Assembly: GCA_028277825.1 (NCBI GenBank)
Contig: JANQFN010000184.1
Span: 1-33,847 of the forward strand
Length of the DNA: 33,847 nucleotides
From: Desulfarculaceae bacterium
GTDB taxonomy: Bacteria; Desulfobacterota; Desulfarculia; Desulfarculales; Desulfarculaceae
Direction: 5' to 3'
This document shows, piece after piece, positions 8,975 to 17,016 of the stretch (position 1 is its first letter; the number at the start of each line of letters is the position of its first letter). The translations under genes and the position numbers were made by a program. The notes under the pieces are model-generated. The model was given only the letters and a program-made list of their open reading frames with translations, had not been told where the DNA came from and ran no database searches.

Positions 8975-9292
8975 ATGAAAAAAACAATGACGATAATTGG
9001 TGTGCTGGCCCTGTGCCTGGGCCTGGCGCTACCGGCCTTGGCCCACAGCCCCATCTGCACCTGCTATGACAACGGCGACGGGACCATAACCTGTGAGGGT
9101 GGGTTCAGCGACGGCTCTTCGGCCTCGGGCGTCAACATGTATGTCAAGCAGGGCGGCAAGGTGCTGATCAAGGGCGCCATGAACGCCGACAGCGAATTCA
9201 CCTTCAAAAAGCCCACCGGCAAATACCTGGTGGAGTTCGACGCCGGCGAGGGCCATGCGGTGCTCATAGACGGCAAGGACATCGTGGAATAA
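8975..9292 (+). CDS. Small exported Cys-containing protein of the feo operon
   Basis: A 105-residue protein with a clear signal peptide (MKKTMTIIGVLALCLGLALPALA) and a predicted mature N-terminus starting HSPICTCYDNGDG. A third Cys follows (ITCEGGF), and the rest looks like a small beta-sandwich (carboxypeptidase regulatory-like). The start is the ATG at 8975, with AAGGAG upstream; the track ORF is longer only because it runs into the feoB end. The gap to feoB is 4 bases and a terminator follows directly. The exposed N-terminal His and nearby Cys residues suggest periplasmic metal binding; the function is unproven. Confidence 0.8.
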   Translation: MKKTMTIIGVLALCLGLALPALAHSPICTCYDNGDGTITCEGGFSDGSSASGVNMYVKQGGKVLIKGAMNADSEFTFKKPTGKYLVEFDAGEGHAVLIDGKDIVE

Positions 9293-9296
9293 CCGT

Positions 9297-9331
9297 GACC
9301 CCCGCTCCCTTTCGGGGAGCGGGTCTTTTTT
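9297..9331 (+). terminator. Terminator of the feo operon
   Basis: A CCCGCTCCC / GGGGAGCGGG stem with a TTTC loop, extended by GAC/GTC and followed by TTTTTT. It ends the feoA-feoB-small protein unit four bases after the last stop codon. Confidence 0.92.
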
Positions 9332-9387
9332 GCAACTAGAGTTAGAGCAATCAAATTAAGGAAGGACTTTTTTACAGGAGGAGAACG

Positions 9388-10197
9388 ATGAAACGGATGA
9401 CCGCGGTAATGGCCCTGGCCATCATAGCTGTATTCGCCATGAGCGGCGCTGCCTCGGCCCACTTTCAGTTGATCTACACCCCCGATGCAGTCTATGAAAA
9501 GGGCCAGGAGATCCCCTTGGACCTGGTCTTCACCCATCCCTTTGAGGCCGGGCACACCATGGACATGGGCAAACCCCAGCAATTCTACGTGGTGCACAAG
9601 GGCAAGAAAAAGGACCTCATGGGAACCCTGAAGCCCATCGAGTGGACCAGCCTGACCAACAAGGGCAAGGCCTATCGCAGCACCGGTTACAAGATGCGCG
9701 GCATGGGCGACTGGGTCTTCGTGCTGGTCCCCGAGCCTTATCTTGAGAAGGAAGAGGGCGTCTACATCCAGCAGATCACCAAGATGATGGTCAACGTCGC
9801 CGGCATGCCCACCGACTGGGACGCCGAACTGGGCCTGCCCGCCGAGATCGTGGCCCTGGACAAGCCTTATGCCCTATGGACCGGCAACGTATTCCGGGGC
9901 ATTGTCAAGTCCAATGGCAAGCCGGTGCCCTTTGCCGATGTGGAGGTTGAATACCTGAACCATCCGCCGGTGCCCGGCAAAGACATGTTCCAGAAAAATG
10001 CCCTGGCCACCGCGCCGCAAGACTCATTTGTGACCGGCACCATCAAGACCGATGCCAACGGCATGTTCACCTATGCCATACCCAAGGCCGGCTGGTGGGG
10101 CTTCTGCGCCCTGGGCGTGGGTCCTGACAACAAGTTCAAGGGCAAGGAGAACTCTCAGGACGCTGTCATCTGGGTCAAGGCCGTTGACATGAAATAA
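9388..10197 (+). CDS. DUF4198 exported metal-uptake-associated protein
   Basis: A 269-residue periplasmic protein with a signal peptide ending ASA and a mature start AHFQLIYTP or HFQLIYTP. It matches the DUF4198 family pattern (an Ig-like domain with FTHPFEAGHTMDMG, then a second beta domain around VEVEYLNHPP), which is often found with nickel/cobalt or other metal uptake systems. The ribosome site is GGAGGAG, 5 bases upstream. It has its own transcript space after the feo terminator and precedes a DtxR/MntR-type regulator. A role in periplasmic metal capture is inferred from family and context. Confidence 0.82.
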   Translation: MKRMTAVMALAIIAVFAMSGAASAHFQLIYTPDAVYEKGQEIPLDLVFTHPFEAGHTMDMGKPQQFYVVHKGKKKDLMGTLKPIEWTSLTNKGKAYRSTGYKMRGMGDWVFVLVPEPYLEKEEGVYIQQITKMMVNVAGMPTDWDAELGLPAEIVALDKPYALWTGNVFRGIVKSNGKPVPFADVEVEYLNHPPVPGKDMFQKNALATAPQDSFVTGTIKTDANGMFTYAIPKAGWWGFCALGVGPDNKFKGKENSQDAVIWVKAVDMK

Positions 10198-10384
10198 CAG
10201 CATAGCACCCAATGGACGCTTGCCGTCCACGCAGCCGTCCCCGTAATTCACTCCCCACGGGGGCGGCTGCTTTCTTAGTAATTCCGCCCTTTCCCAGCGC
10301 CATGAAGGCAGTTGCCCGCGGCGGCGGCACCGCCGCCGGGCGCAGTCCGGGCTGGTGTCCAGACCTCCTTCCCGCCCAACCTGA

Positions 10385-10413
10385 TTGGGACACGGCGCTT
10401 TGTGTGCTATATT
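10385..10413 (+). promoter_or_regulatory. Promoter of the DtxR-type regulator
   Basis: TTGGGA (10385-10390) and TATATT (10408-10413) are separated by exactly 17 bases. A GC-rich perfect hairpin (GGCGGCGG CA CCGCCGCC, near 10320-10338) lies upstream and may end the preceding transcript. Confidence 0.55.
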
Positions 10414-10458
10414 AGCTCCAAAGCGGCACACCGCCGGGAAAGGGAACGTTCATTCCCC

Positions 10459-10998
10459 ATGAATCCGACAACAGAAACCGGGGTGCCTCCCAGCGGCAAC
10501 CTGACTCCTCAACTGGAGGACTATCTGGAGGCGATTGCGGAGTTGCAACAGGAAAACCGGGTGGCCCGGGCCAAGGACATAGCCGATCGGCTCAGCGTCA
10601 CCCGGAGCACCGTAACCTCTGCCCTCAAGAGCCTCAGCGAAAAGCACCTGATCAACTACCAGCCCTACAGCCATATCACCCTGACAGACGCAGGCGAGGC
10701 GGTGGCCGACGAGATTATCCGCCGCCACGAGGTGTTGACCAAGTATCTGCGCAAGGTGCTGCAAATTCCCGTGGCCATGGCAGAGGAAAACGCCTGCCGC
10801 GCCGAGCACGTACTGGATCAGGAGGTCATCGAACGCATGGTTGACTTTCTGGAGTTTCTGGACAAGTGTCCGCGCACCGGCGCGGCTTGGCGCTTGGCCT
10901 TTGATCATTTCTGTCAGGATGGTGAAGACTTAGACAACTGCAAGGAATGCATCGGCAAGTGCTTGGGTGATCTGTACAGCAAGGACCCCGCGACTTAA
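10459..10998 (+). CDS. DtxR/MntR-family metal-dependent transcriptional regulator
   Basis: A 179-residue protein. The N-terminal winged helix reads PQLEDYLEAIAELQ...RAKDIADRLSVTRSTVTSALKSL, followed by a wing and the dimerisation/metal-binding domain (EIIRRHEVLTKYL..., EENACRAEHVLD, with the E, C, H residues typical of the primary metal site). The C-terminus adds a Cys cluster (DNCKECIGKC) seen in related delta-proteobacterial proteins. The start ATG at 10459 removes 49 non-coding-looking residues of the track ORF. Its position after feoAB and the DUF4198 gene suggests that it represses those genes when Fe(II) or Mn(II) is plentiful. Confidence 0.88.
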   Translation: MNPTTETGVPPSGNLTPQLEDYLEAIAELQQENRVARAKDIADRLSVTRSTVTSALKSLSEKHLINYQPYSHITLTDAGEAVADEIIRRHEVLTKYLRKVLQIPVAMAEENACRAEHVLDQEVIERMVDFLEFLDKCPRTGAAWRLAFDHFCQDGEDLDNCKECIGKCLGDLYSKDPAT

Positions 10999-11176
10999 AA
11001 AACCAAAGCTTTGCGGCATTACCTCCGGCAGGCCAGGCCCCCCAAAGGTTTACCTCCCTCCGCAAGCCTCCAAGGCCCATACCCCCGGGTGCGCTTGCCG
11101 GGGATCTAGCGCTGCCCTGTTACGGGTTTGGGGTGAACTCGCTCATTGGTGAGAGCATAGTCCGGTTGGCGGGCGG

Positions 11177-11839
11177 TTAAACTTTCCTAGAGGCCGCAAC
11201 CAATTCAATGATAGTAATCTCAGACGGCGCGGCAACCCGCATGGGTGGTCCCCAGGTGCCGGTGCCGCGGCTGACATATATTGAGGAGTCTTTTTCGAGC
11301 CTGTAGGCCTCGGCCACGTAGGGGAACTGCAAGCGGACCAAAAACCCAAAGGGGGTTATCTGTCCGCCGTGGGTGTGGCCGGAAAGCTGCAAATCGAACA
11401 GGCCCAGGGTCTCCTCTGGAACCAGAGGCCGGTGGCGTATGAAGATTGTGAACAACTCTTGAGGCAGTTTGCGCAATAGGGCCGCCTCGGCGGCTCCGGA
11501 AGGTTGCCGGTCGTCATCCACTCCAGCCAAATTGATGCACCCGCCCACGCTGAGCCCTTCCTCCCTCAGCAATTTGAACCCGGCACTCCGGTGGCAAGCC
11601 AAGGCCCTGTCCAGGCCAACGTAGTATTCGTGATTTCCGATCACGGCAAATTTGCCCATGGGCGCGGGCAGCTCATTCAAGCGGGCGGAGAGTTCTGTCA
11701 TGCCCGGCATGCGGCCGTCCAACAGGTCTCCTGCGGAGATCACCACGTCCGGAGCCTCCCGGGAAACGCGGTTTCACACGGCATCGAGCCAATCCCCATC
11801 AGTCATGACCGATAGATGCAGGTCGCTTATCAAGGCCAT
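11177..11839 (-). pseudogene. Metallophosphoesterase, 5'-truncated and with an in-frame stop
   Basis: The frame shows a calcineurin-like phosphoesterase: SDLHL (the first metal motif), ISAGDLLDG, VIGNHEYY (GNHE), and SGHTHGGQ near the end. The intact ORF (11177-11746) lacks the first motif. Reading upstream in the same frame there is a TGA at 11776-11774, and before it MALISDLHLSVMTDG from 11839. YkuE-like relatives carry membrane segments before SDLHL, and these are missing. The sequence upstream of 11840 is instead a decayed IS1595-type transposase. The gene is therefore truncated at the island edge and interrupted by a stop, and is most likely dead. Confidence 0.85.
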
Positions 11840-11844
11840 TGATG

Positions 11845-12368
11845 TGGGGCTTGTCTGTAGCGAACTCATCCTTGCCATGACCGGCCCTCAAGTGCTTTCC
11901 GAAACCTACATCAACGAGGCCATTGTAGCCTCTCCAGCCATCAGAGTAGATGACGCTGTCCCCCAAGCTTACCCTTCCCCGAATGACTGCTTACAGAATG
12001 GCCTTGGAGCAATTGGGCACTATTTTGGTGTACACGCTGCCATTGCGTTTGAAGATGCCGAAGACGATGGTTTTTCCGTAAGCGCTTCTTCCCCTTTTGC
12101 CCTTTACTCGCCTGGCGCCGAACTAAAGGGGGATCTGGAGTTGCAGAACTGGGCCAGACGCATCCGGATGGCACGCAGATAACGGTTCCGTGTTGCGGCT
12201 CAGACCCGCCAGGGAGGCTATCTGAGAGGCATTGAGATCAACCGAAAACAGGCGCAGCAACTCACGGAATTTACGTTCTGAAATGTGCGCACCTTTTCTA
12301 TACTTATTTTTTACTGTCATGACCGTATGTTAGCATGCCTCAAATAGGCCTAAACGTGTCATGACCCA
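11845..12368 (-). mobile_element. Decayed IS1595-type element, copy 1
   Basis: On the minus strand the N-terminal part reads YRKGAHISERKFRELLRLFSVDL then ASQIASLAGLSRNT, the typical start of ISXO2/IS1595-like transposases. After a frame change the catalytic part follows: GARRVKGKRG, KTIVFGIFKRNG, DSVIYSDGWRGYNGLVDVG, and HGKDEF. There is at least one frameshift and one stop (near SKAIL*AVI). The 3' part ends in the metallophosphoesterase fragment, so one terminus is lost. The other end probably lies near 12368 (GTGTCATGACCC). A second decayed copy lies at 22330-22755 in the same orientation. Confidence 0.85.
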
Positions 12369-12383
12369 ATTGTAAGTGTCTAT

Positions 12384-12475
12384 TCCCTGACATGAAAAGG
12401 GAGCCAACCACGAAGGTTAACTCCCTGATATTATTGGCAGTCCCAACCCGCTGCCAATCCCAAGTTAGAAAACTT
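12384..12475. repeat. Run of three consecutive hairpins
   Basis: Three stems follow one another: GGGAG...CTCCC (12399-12425, with inner AACC/GGTT), ATTGGCAG...CTGCCAAT (12433-12458, perfect 8 bp) and AAGTT-AGAA-AACTT (12462-12475). TCCCT at 12384 could pair with AGGGA instead, giving an alternative fold of the first stem. They lie just outside the end of the IS1595-type remnant. Function unknown. Confidence 0.55.
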
Positions 12476-12655
12476 AAGTTACAGATTATATTGAATTATT
12501 AGCCTTGTTACTCAACTTGTTGCCAAATGATTTGCCACTCTTTAGCCAGGACCTGATTGTTCTTAGGTTCTAACCGAAACAGTTTTGAGCAACAGAGAAG
12601 GGTTTAGCCAATTTCAAATTCATTATGCTCGACTCGTAAGGCCACCACCGCCGCA

Positions 12656-12841
12656 TTGCTTTTTTGCCACCAGAGCCTAAAGGTGCCAAGGCTCGATTCT
12701 GTTATCTACCATAATAAGTTGAAAATATTAGTATATAAGTTGGGAAGGCATCGATTGGACCTAGGTCTGCTACAAAGGGAAGTGGCTCGGACAATAGGAG
12801 TATGCGAAGCCACTATTATTAACTGGGAAAATAACCGCTAA
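12656..12841 (+). CDS. Truncated XRE-type helix-turn-helix protein
   Basis: The last ~30 residues (RHRLDLGLLQREVARTIGVCEATIINWENNR) match a Cro/C1-type helix-turn-helix, in the form seen in short XRE proteins of Deltaproteobacteria. The first part of the ORF does not look like the family. The frame stops right after NWENNR, where relatives continue. It may be a remnant or a very short DNA-binding protein. No convincing ribosome site is visible, so a broken gene is the likelier reading. Confidence 0.5.
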   Translation: MLFCHQSLKVPRLDSVIYHNKLKILVYKLGRHRLDLGLLQREVARTIGVCEATIINWENNR

Positions 12842-12943
12842 GATCCTGCCCATCACTTCACTCTCATGATCATCAATTTTTGGGGATAAGCTTCAATCAA
12901 AAAAACAGCCAAAGGCATTGTCTCTGTAAACTAATCACAAGCT

Positions 12944-12968
12944 AGTTAATTATTTAATTTAATTAACT
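12944..12968. repeat. AT-rich 9-bp inverted repeat
   Basis: AGTTAATTA and TAATTAACT are perfect reverse complements around a 7-base spacer. It may be an operator or simply AT-rich structure; no gene starts close by. Confidence 0.45.
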
Positions 12969-13049
12969 TTAAGCCGCCATGAATTCCAAGTGCCAATAAT
13001 CCTAATAGCGTTATGTGGCTCAGAAACCTTGATCTGAGAAGGAAAGCCC

Positions 13050-13088
13050 TTGACAAACTTATTGTATACGTATAAGTATACATATAAA
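13050..13088 (+). promoter_or_regulatory. Promoter with paired GTATAC operator (copy 1)
   Basis: TTGACA (13050-13055) is followed after 7 bases by TGTATAC-GTATAA-GTATACA (13063-13082), a perfect inverted repeat lying where the -10 box should be (TATAAG or TAAGTA). Each GTATAC fits the core of GntR/FCD operators (GTNNNAC). Nearly the same sequence, with the same spacing, precedes the GntR gene at 22930. The nearest intact gene downstream is E2 at 14413; the E1-beta remnant between suggests this was the promoter of the original dehydrogenase operon. Confidence 0.75.
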
Positions 13089-13524
13089 TATAATTGATTT
13101 GGCCTATCAAATGTTTCCGTTTGGTATTGTGCCGATCTTGAGCGAGAGTTATCGTGATAAGGAAGAAAATAGCTAAGGAAATAAATCGTATACGTGAGGT
13201 GCTTCGTATCACACTGGTAGTTCATGCAGAAAGACCAGCTTATCCAAAATATTGCTTTCGCGGACTAGGTGCAATCAGTCTTCCTTGCATATTGCAACTC
13301 TGGCGAAGATAGCTCAAGGCTTTGTGGTGTCTTCAACTCTTTTAACACCAGTGGAGCGACATAGCTTTCTGCAAATGTTCAAATAGGGAAGGGTGAGGGT
13401 AAGAAGCGAGAAGCTAGCTTTAGCTGTAGCGACTAATTTAGGTGGGGTTCGCCGGTGCATTGACAAATTCCATCCTAAATCCTTTCCTTGCACATATTGG
13501 TACTTGTTGATAGTTTTTTACCTT

Positions 13525-13593
13525 GATTTGGGCGAGTTGGGGGTAATTATTTGTGTGAATTCAATATTTATTTGACTCCCACTCGCCCAAATC
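13525..13593. repeat. Long inverted repeat with 16-base arms
   Basis: GATTTGGGCGAGTTGGG (from 13525) pairs with CCCACTCGCCCAAATC (13578-13593) with one extra base, around a ~36-base AT-rich loop. The right arm is followed by TTTTATTTC, so it could act as a terminator on the plus strand or be a decayed element end. Confidence 0.6.
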
Positions 13594-13653
13594 TTTTATT
13601 TCAGTTCTTTGTAATCACATGGGGTAGCAGATGGCCTATTCGACGAAGAAAGT

Positions 13654-13680
13654 CGCCTGAGATTCTAAGAATTTCAGGCG
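13654..13680. repeat. 27-base near-perfect palindrome
   Basis: CGCCTGA-g-ATTCT-a-AGAAT-t-TCAGGCG: both arms match except one symmetric mismatch, around a single central base. It would form a tight hairpin in RNA or bind a dimeric protein as DNA. It is not followed by a T run. Confidence 0.6.
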
Positions 13681-14181
13681 GCTGGTAATACACCTAAGTA
13701 GGACTGCCGGTGCACGAGGCATTATTTCATGTTGTATCCATATTTACCAAAGGTTTTGATATATCTCTACTCAAGCTCAGATATTGCATGCGCACAAAAA
13801 TGGATTATGTGCACCCAACATAAAACTTTTAAAAAAGCGAATATTGGACATAAAAGCTGGCAAACCGTCCCGTTTGAAAATTAGCAAATTATCCGGATAC
13901 TAACACAACAAGTGCCGTCAGAATTTATTACAATTAAATTTTGCAAGTGAGCAAGTAAATGGCTGGCAAAACGAGTTGGTGTTATATAGGGATTTACGCC
14001 CTTGGTGCCGATTATTTCGTCTGAAATAGCAATTAAGGTTTATGGTTTTATTCATTAAATATTAGGGATTATTAATAAAGAGATTAGAGGAATAAAATGT
14101 GTTTCCGGTCCGGTCTAAAACTACGGAATAATCTATGAAGTGGCAGATACTAGAAATACCAGCATTTGAATTACGCCGGCG

Positions 14182-14399
14182 TGGACAACCCCAAAAAAAC
14201 AGGAACATATTTGCTTGCCAACCTTTGTTAATGGCTATGGCCTTTGCATGGAAGGCGCAGTCAAATTTGTAAATTGCGACATTATTGCTGAAATCGTTGG
14301 TCTGTAATCCTTTAAGCCGCTGGATGTGGAAATCTTAGCCTCATCATTAGTCCGGAACAATCGATCAGTTGAGGCTGTTTACAAACTAACCTATCAATA
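14182..14399 (+). pseudogene. Remnant of a 2-oxoacid dehydrogenase E1-beta gene
   Basis: In one frame ending at the TAA 14397-14399 the translation contains TFVNGYGLCMEGAVKF, IIAEIVGL, a stop, then SFKPLDVEILASSLVRNNRSVE. This follows the C-terminal transketolase domain of E1-beta subunits (compare PRTVKPLDMDQIIKSVKKTNR in the fused E1 of this same window). The in-frame TAA sits where relatives have Arg before SLKPLD. The upstream parts of the gene are not recognisable. It ends 13 bases before the E2 start, exactly where E1-beta lies in an E1-E1-E2-E3 operon, so the original E1 has been lost here. Confidence 0.8.
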
Positions 14400-14412
14400 A
14401 ACAGGAGTCCAC

Positions 14413-15651
14413 ATGGCCCTTGATATCATTATCCCCAAGTTGGGGCTCACCATGGAGGAGGCTGTCCTAATCACCTGGAATTTTGCGCCGGGCGAAATGG
14501 TGGCCTTGGATGACGCAGTTTTAGTGATTGAGACAGACAAGGTCTCTTATGACTTACCTTCCCCGGGTGAGGGCCTTTTGCACCCCGTTGTCGCTGTAGG
14601 CACAACTGTGAAAGTTAGCCAGGTGGTGGGATATCTCGCCCACGACAAGGCCGAACTCGAAAAACTACAAAACAAAACACCAACGGCTGAAGTCGGTGTA
14701 ATCAAGTCAGTTACTCCAAAAGCAGATTCTACGGCGTCCTCCGAAAAGGAAATGAAACCATCCCACACACACAGAGATAGTCGTAGAATCAAAGCTTCTC
14801 CCCTAGCCAAAGCTATGGCAGCTAAACACGGTCTGAATCTGTCGCGCATCCAAGGTAGCGGACCAGATGGCCGCATTGTTAGAGCCGACATCGACCAGGC
14901 CTTGGAGCATGGTGTGACTGCTGCTCCGGTAGAGTTAGCGCACCAAGACCCTCTAATTCTTACTCCTGCTGCAGAGGTTCCTGTCGCGGGTATACGTAAA
15001 ATTATTGCCGGTAACATGCATCTCAGCCTTAGCACTCAGGCTCAATTAACTCTGCATACCGAGGCATCAGCGACGAATTTGGTAAATTTTCGCGGCAAAT
15101 TGAACCGACGCTACGAAGTTGAAGGCCCCAAAGTTTCCTACAATGCAATCATTTTGAAGGCAGTGGCCCACGCTCTGTGTTTACATCCCAACTTGAATTC
15201 CAGTCTGGATGGAGAGGTTATTAAAACTTGGAACCAAATAAACATCGGGTTGGCTATGGACTCGGGCGATGGATTATTGGTTCCCAAGATCCGAAAACCT
15301 CATTTGAAAGGCATCAAGGACATCAGTCGTGAAATTGATGAAATGACCGAGCGTGCCCGTGCTAAAAAACTTCTACCGGATGACTTGGCAAGTGGAACAT
15401 TTACCATAACTAATTTGGGCCCCTGGGATATCGATCACTTCACACCCATAGTAAATCATCCTGAGAGCGCTATTTTGGGCGTTGGGCGCATAGAGGAAAA
15501 GATGGTTGTGAAAAACGGACAAGGTTTTGCCGAATCCCGATTAAGTTTAAGCTTGACCATTGACCACCGAATTATCGACGGGGCTCCAGGAGCTGCTTTC
15601 TTGAAAACAATCAAGGATTTCATCGAAGATCCTTTGTTTTTGCTGGAGTGA
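14413..15651 (+). CDS. Dihydrolipoamide acyltransferase (E2) of a 2-oxoacid dehydrogenase complex
   Basis: E2 transfers the acyl group made by E1 to CoA through its swinging lipoyl arm, and forms the core of the complex in the cytoplasm. It has one lipoyl domain (residues 1-80, lipoyl Lys43 in IETDKVSYD), a linker, a peripheral subunit-binding domain (about 125-165, ASPLAKAMAAKHGLNLSRIQGSGPDGRI) and a catalytic domain ending with DHRIIDGAPGAAFL. The length of 412 aa is normal for one-lipoyl-domain E2s such as acetoin dehydrogenase AcoC. AGGAG precedes the ATG. The E3 gene follows after 3 bases. The acyl specificity (acetyl, branched-chain, acetoin-type) cannot be told from the sequence by eye. 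Codon use is AT-rich like the island. Confidence 0.92.
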   Translation: MALDIIIPKLGLTMEEAVLITWNFAPGEMVALDDAVLVIETDKVSYDLPSPGEGLLHPVVAVGTTVKVSQVVGYLAHDKAELEKLQNKTPTAEVGVIKSVTPKADSTASSEKEMKPSHTHRDSRRIKASPLAKAMAAKHGLNLSRIQGSGPDGRIVRADIDQALEHGVTAAPVELAHQDPLILTPAAEVPVAGIRKIIAGNMHLSLSTQAQLTLHTEASATNLVNFRGKLNRRYEVEGPKVSYNAIILKAVAHALCLHPNLNSSLDGEVIKTWNQINIGLAMDSGDGLLVPKIRKPHLKGIKDISREIDEMTERARAKKLLPDDLASGTFTITNLGPWDIDHFTPIVNHPESAILGVGRIEEKMVVKNGQGFAESRLSLSLTIDHRIIDGAPGAAFLKTIKDFIEDPLFLLE

Positions 15652-15654
15652 AAG

Positions 15655-17016
15655 ATGAAAAGGTTAGACTTAGTTGTAATCGGCGGGGGACCTGGTGGAG
15701 TGGCGGCAGCCATTAGGGGCACCCAATTAGGCGCTTCAGTGGCCATTATTGAAAAAAGTTTGTGGGGAGGGTTGTGTCTGAATCAGGCTTGCATTCCTAC
15801 CAAATTTATCTCTTCAGCTGCAGACAGATTGAAATACTTGGAGGCTACATTTGCTTATGGGGAATATAAGGCTCCCAGCTTAGAACCAAGTGAGTTATGG
15901 AAACAAAAAGACGAGCTCTCCAATTATTTTTCAATGGGCACAAAAGGGCTATTGACCTCCAAAGGCATAAAGCTGATAGAAGGTCTAGGTAGGTTGGATG
16001 GACCTGGCAGGGTGACCGTAGGCGACGTACAGATTGAGACTAAATCAGTCATTATTTCATCTGGGAACATTTGGGCTGCACCACCGGTACCGGGTGGTGA
16101 CTTGGACGGCATAATAAATTCCAGCCAGTTTTTAAATGATGATCAGCTACCTCAAACGGTCCTTCTATTGGGTGGAGGTCCGTGGCAGTTGGAATTGGCA
16201 CAGTTTCTGGTCACCGCAGGCAAAGAAGCAACTGTGTTGGAAGAAGGCCCTAATATTTTACCCACTTGGGAAGAGGAGATTGCTCAACGCTTGCGTGCCA
16301 TCATCAATAGAGAGCCGTTAACTATTTTCAATCATGGCAAAATACAAGGTTTTAAGAAAAAAGATGGCAAAATCAGAGCAGATGTGACCGTGCGCGACAA
16401 AGAGACCTCCTTGACAGTAGACCGTGTTATCTACTTCGGACGGACACCTGGTTTGGAAAACCTTGGTCTGAGTTCTGTTGGCCTAACGAATCTACATGTT
16501 AACGAACGCCAAGCCACTGGTGCCCCAGGCGTCTTTGCGGTGGGCGATGTTACCGGCCAGGAGGGACTATCCCACTTGTCATCTGCACAAGGTATTTGCG
16601 CTGCTGAAAATGCCCTTGGGGGCGAAACGAGCTTGAACCTTGGAGCGGTACCTAAAGTTGCCTATACAAATCCCCAGGTTGCATCGGTGGGACTGTCAGA
16701 GAGTCAAGCTGAAGAATTGGGATTCGAAGTGATTACTGGAGAGGCTTCCTTGGGCACAAGTCCCATGGCCATGATAACCGGCCAATCCAACGGTGTAGTC
16801 AAGGTAGTGGCGGAAGAGGAATATGGAGAGGTGTTGGGAGTGCATATACTAGCACCGATGGCCACCGAAATTATTGGTGCGGGAGTACTGGCTTTGCAAA
16901 TGGAAGCCACACTAAATGACCTCTGTATGGCGTTAATTCCTCACCCAACAATCGGGGAGTCTTTAACCGAAGCAGCGAGAGACGCACTGGACAGGGCAAT
17001 CTATCAAGCTGGATAA
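15655..17016 (+). CDS. lpdA: Dihydrolipoamide dehydrogenase (E3)
   Basis: A flavoprotein that reoxidises the lipoyl arm of E2 and reduces NAD+. The FAD-binding GGGPGG (residues 10-15), the redox-active disulfide pair Cys41/Cys46 (GGLCLNQACIPTK, where most family members have CLNVGC), the NAD-domain GGGPWQLELA, the second FAD motif VFAVGDV and the C-terminal His-Glu pair (HPTIGES) are all present. The length of 453 aa is normal. It lies 3 bases after E2, so they are surely cotranscribed. The CLNQAC variant is still CX4C, and the enzyme should be functional. Confidence 0.92.
   Translation: MKRLDLVVIGGGPGGVAAAIRGTQLGASVAIIEKSLWGGLCLNQACIPTKFISSAADRLKYLEATFAYGEYKAPSLEPSELWKQKDELSNYFSMGTKGLLTSKGIKLIEGLGRLDGPGRVTVGDVQIETKSVIISSGNIWAAPPVPGGDLDGIINSSQFLNDDQLPQTVLLLGGGPWQLELAQFLVTAGKEATVLEEGPNILPTWEEEIAQRLRAIINREPLTIFNHGKIQGFKKKDGKIRADVTVRDKETSLTVDRVIYFGRTPGLENLGLSSVGLTNLHVNERQATGAPGVFAVGDVTGQEGLSHLSSAQGICAAENALGGETSLNLGAVPKVAYTNPQVASVGLSESQAEELGFEVITGEASLGTSPMAMITGQSNGVVKVVAEEEYGEVLGVHILAPMATEIIGAGVLALQMEATLNDLCMALIPHPTIGESLTEAARDALDRAIYQAG

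Larger units (their letters stand above)
12369..14180. other. Gene-poor, palindrome-rich region
   Basis: About 1.8 kb with no convincing intact gene apart from a short HTH fragment. It holds several hairpins and palindromes listed separately, a promoter with an operator at 13050, and scraps such as a frame ending TPVERHSFLQMFK (to ~13385) that resembles the end of a MarR-type protein but is too short to name. The overlapping minus-strand ORFs at 12946-13225 are AT-rich shadows. Confidence 0.6.

Noticed and set aside
11774-11776. In-frame TGA read as selenocysteine in the phosphoesterase
   Set aside because: The position is not catalytic in the family, and the gene is also truncated at its 5' end; decay is simpler.
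12660-12712. tRNA-like stretch ending in ACCA (GGCTCGATTCTG...)
   Set aside because: No acceptor or anticodon stem pairs with it; it overlaps the HTH fragment.
12946-13225. Two overlapping 88-aa minus-strand ORFs
   Set aside because: Low-complexity AT-rich translations that cross the GTATAC promoter; no family resemblance.
13290-13385. Possible MarR C-terminal remnant (TPVERHSFLQMFK)
   Set aside because: Too short and without the DNA-binding part; the resemblance could be chance.
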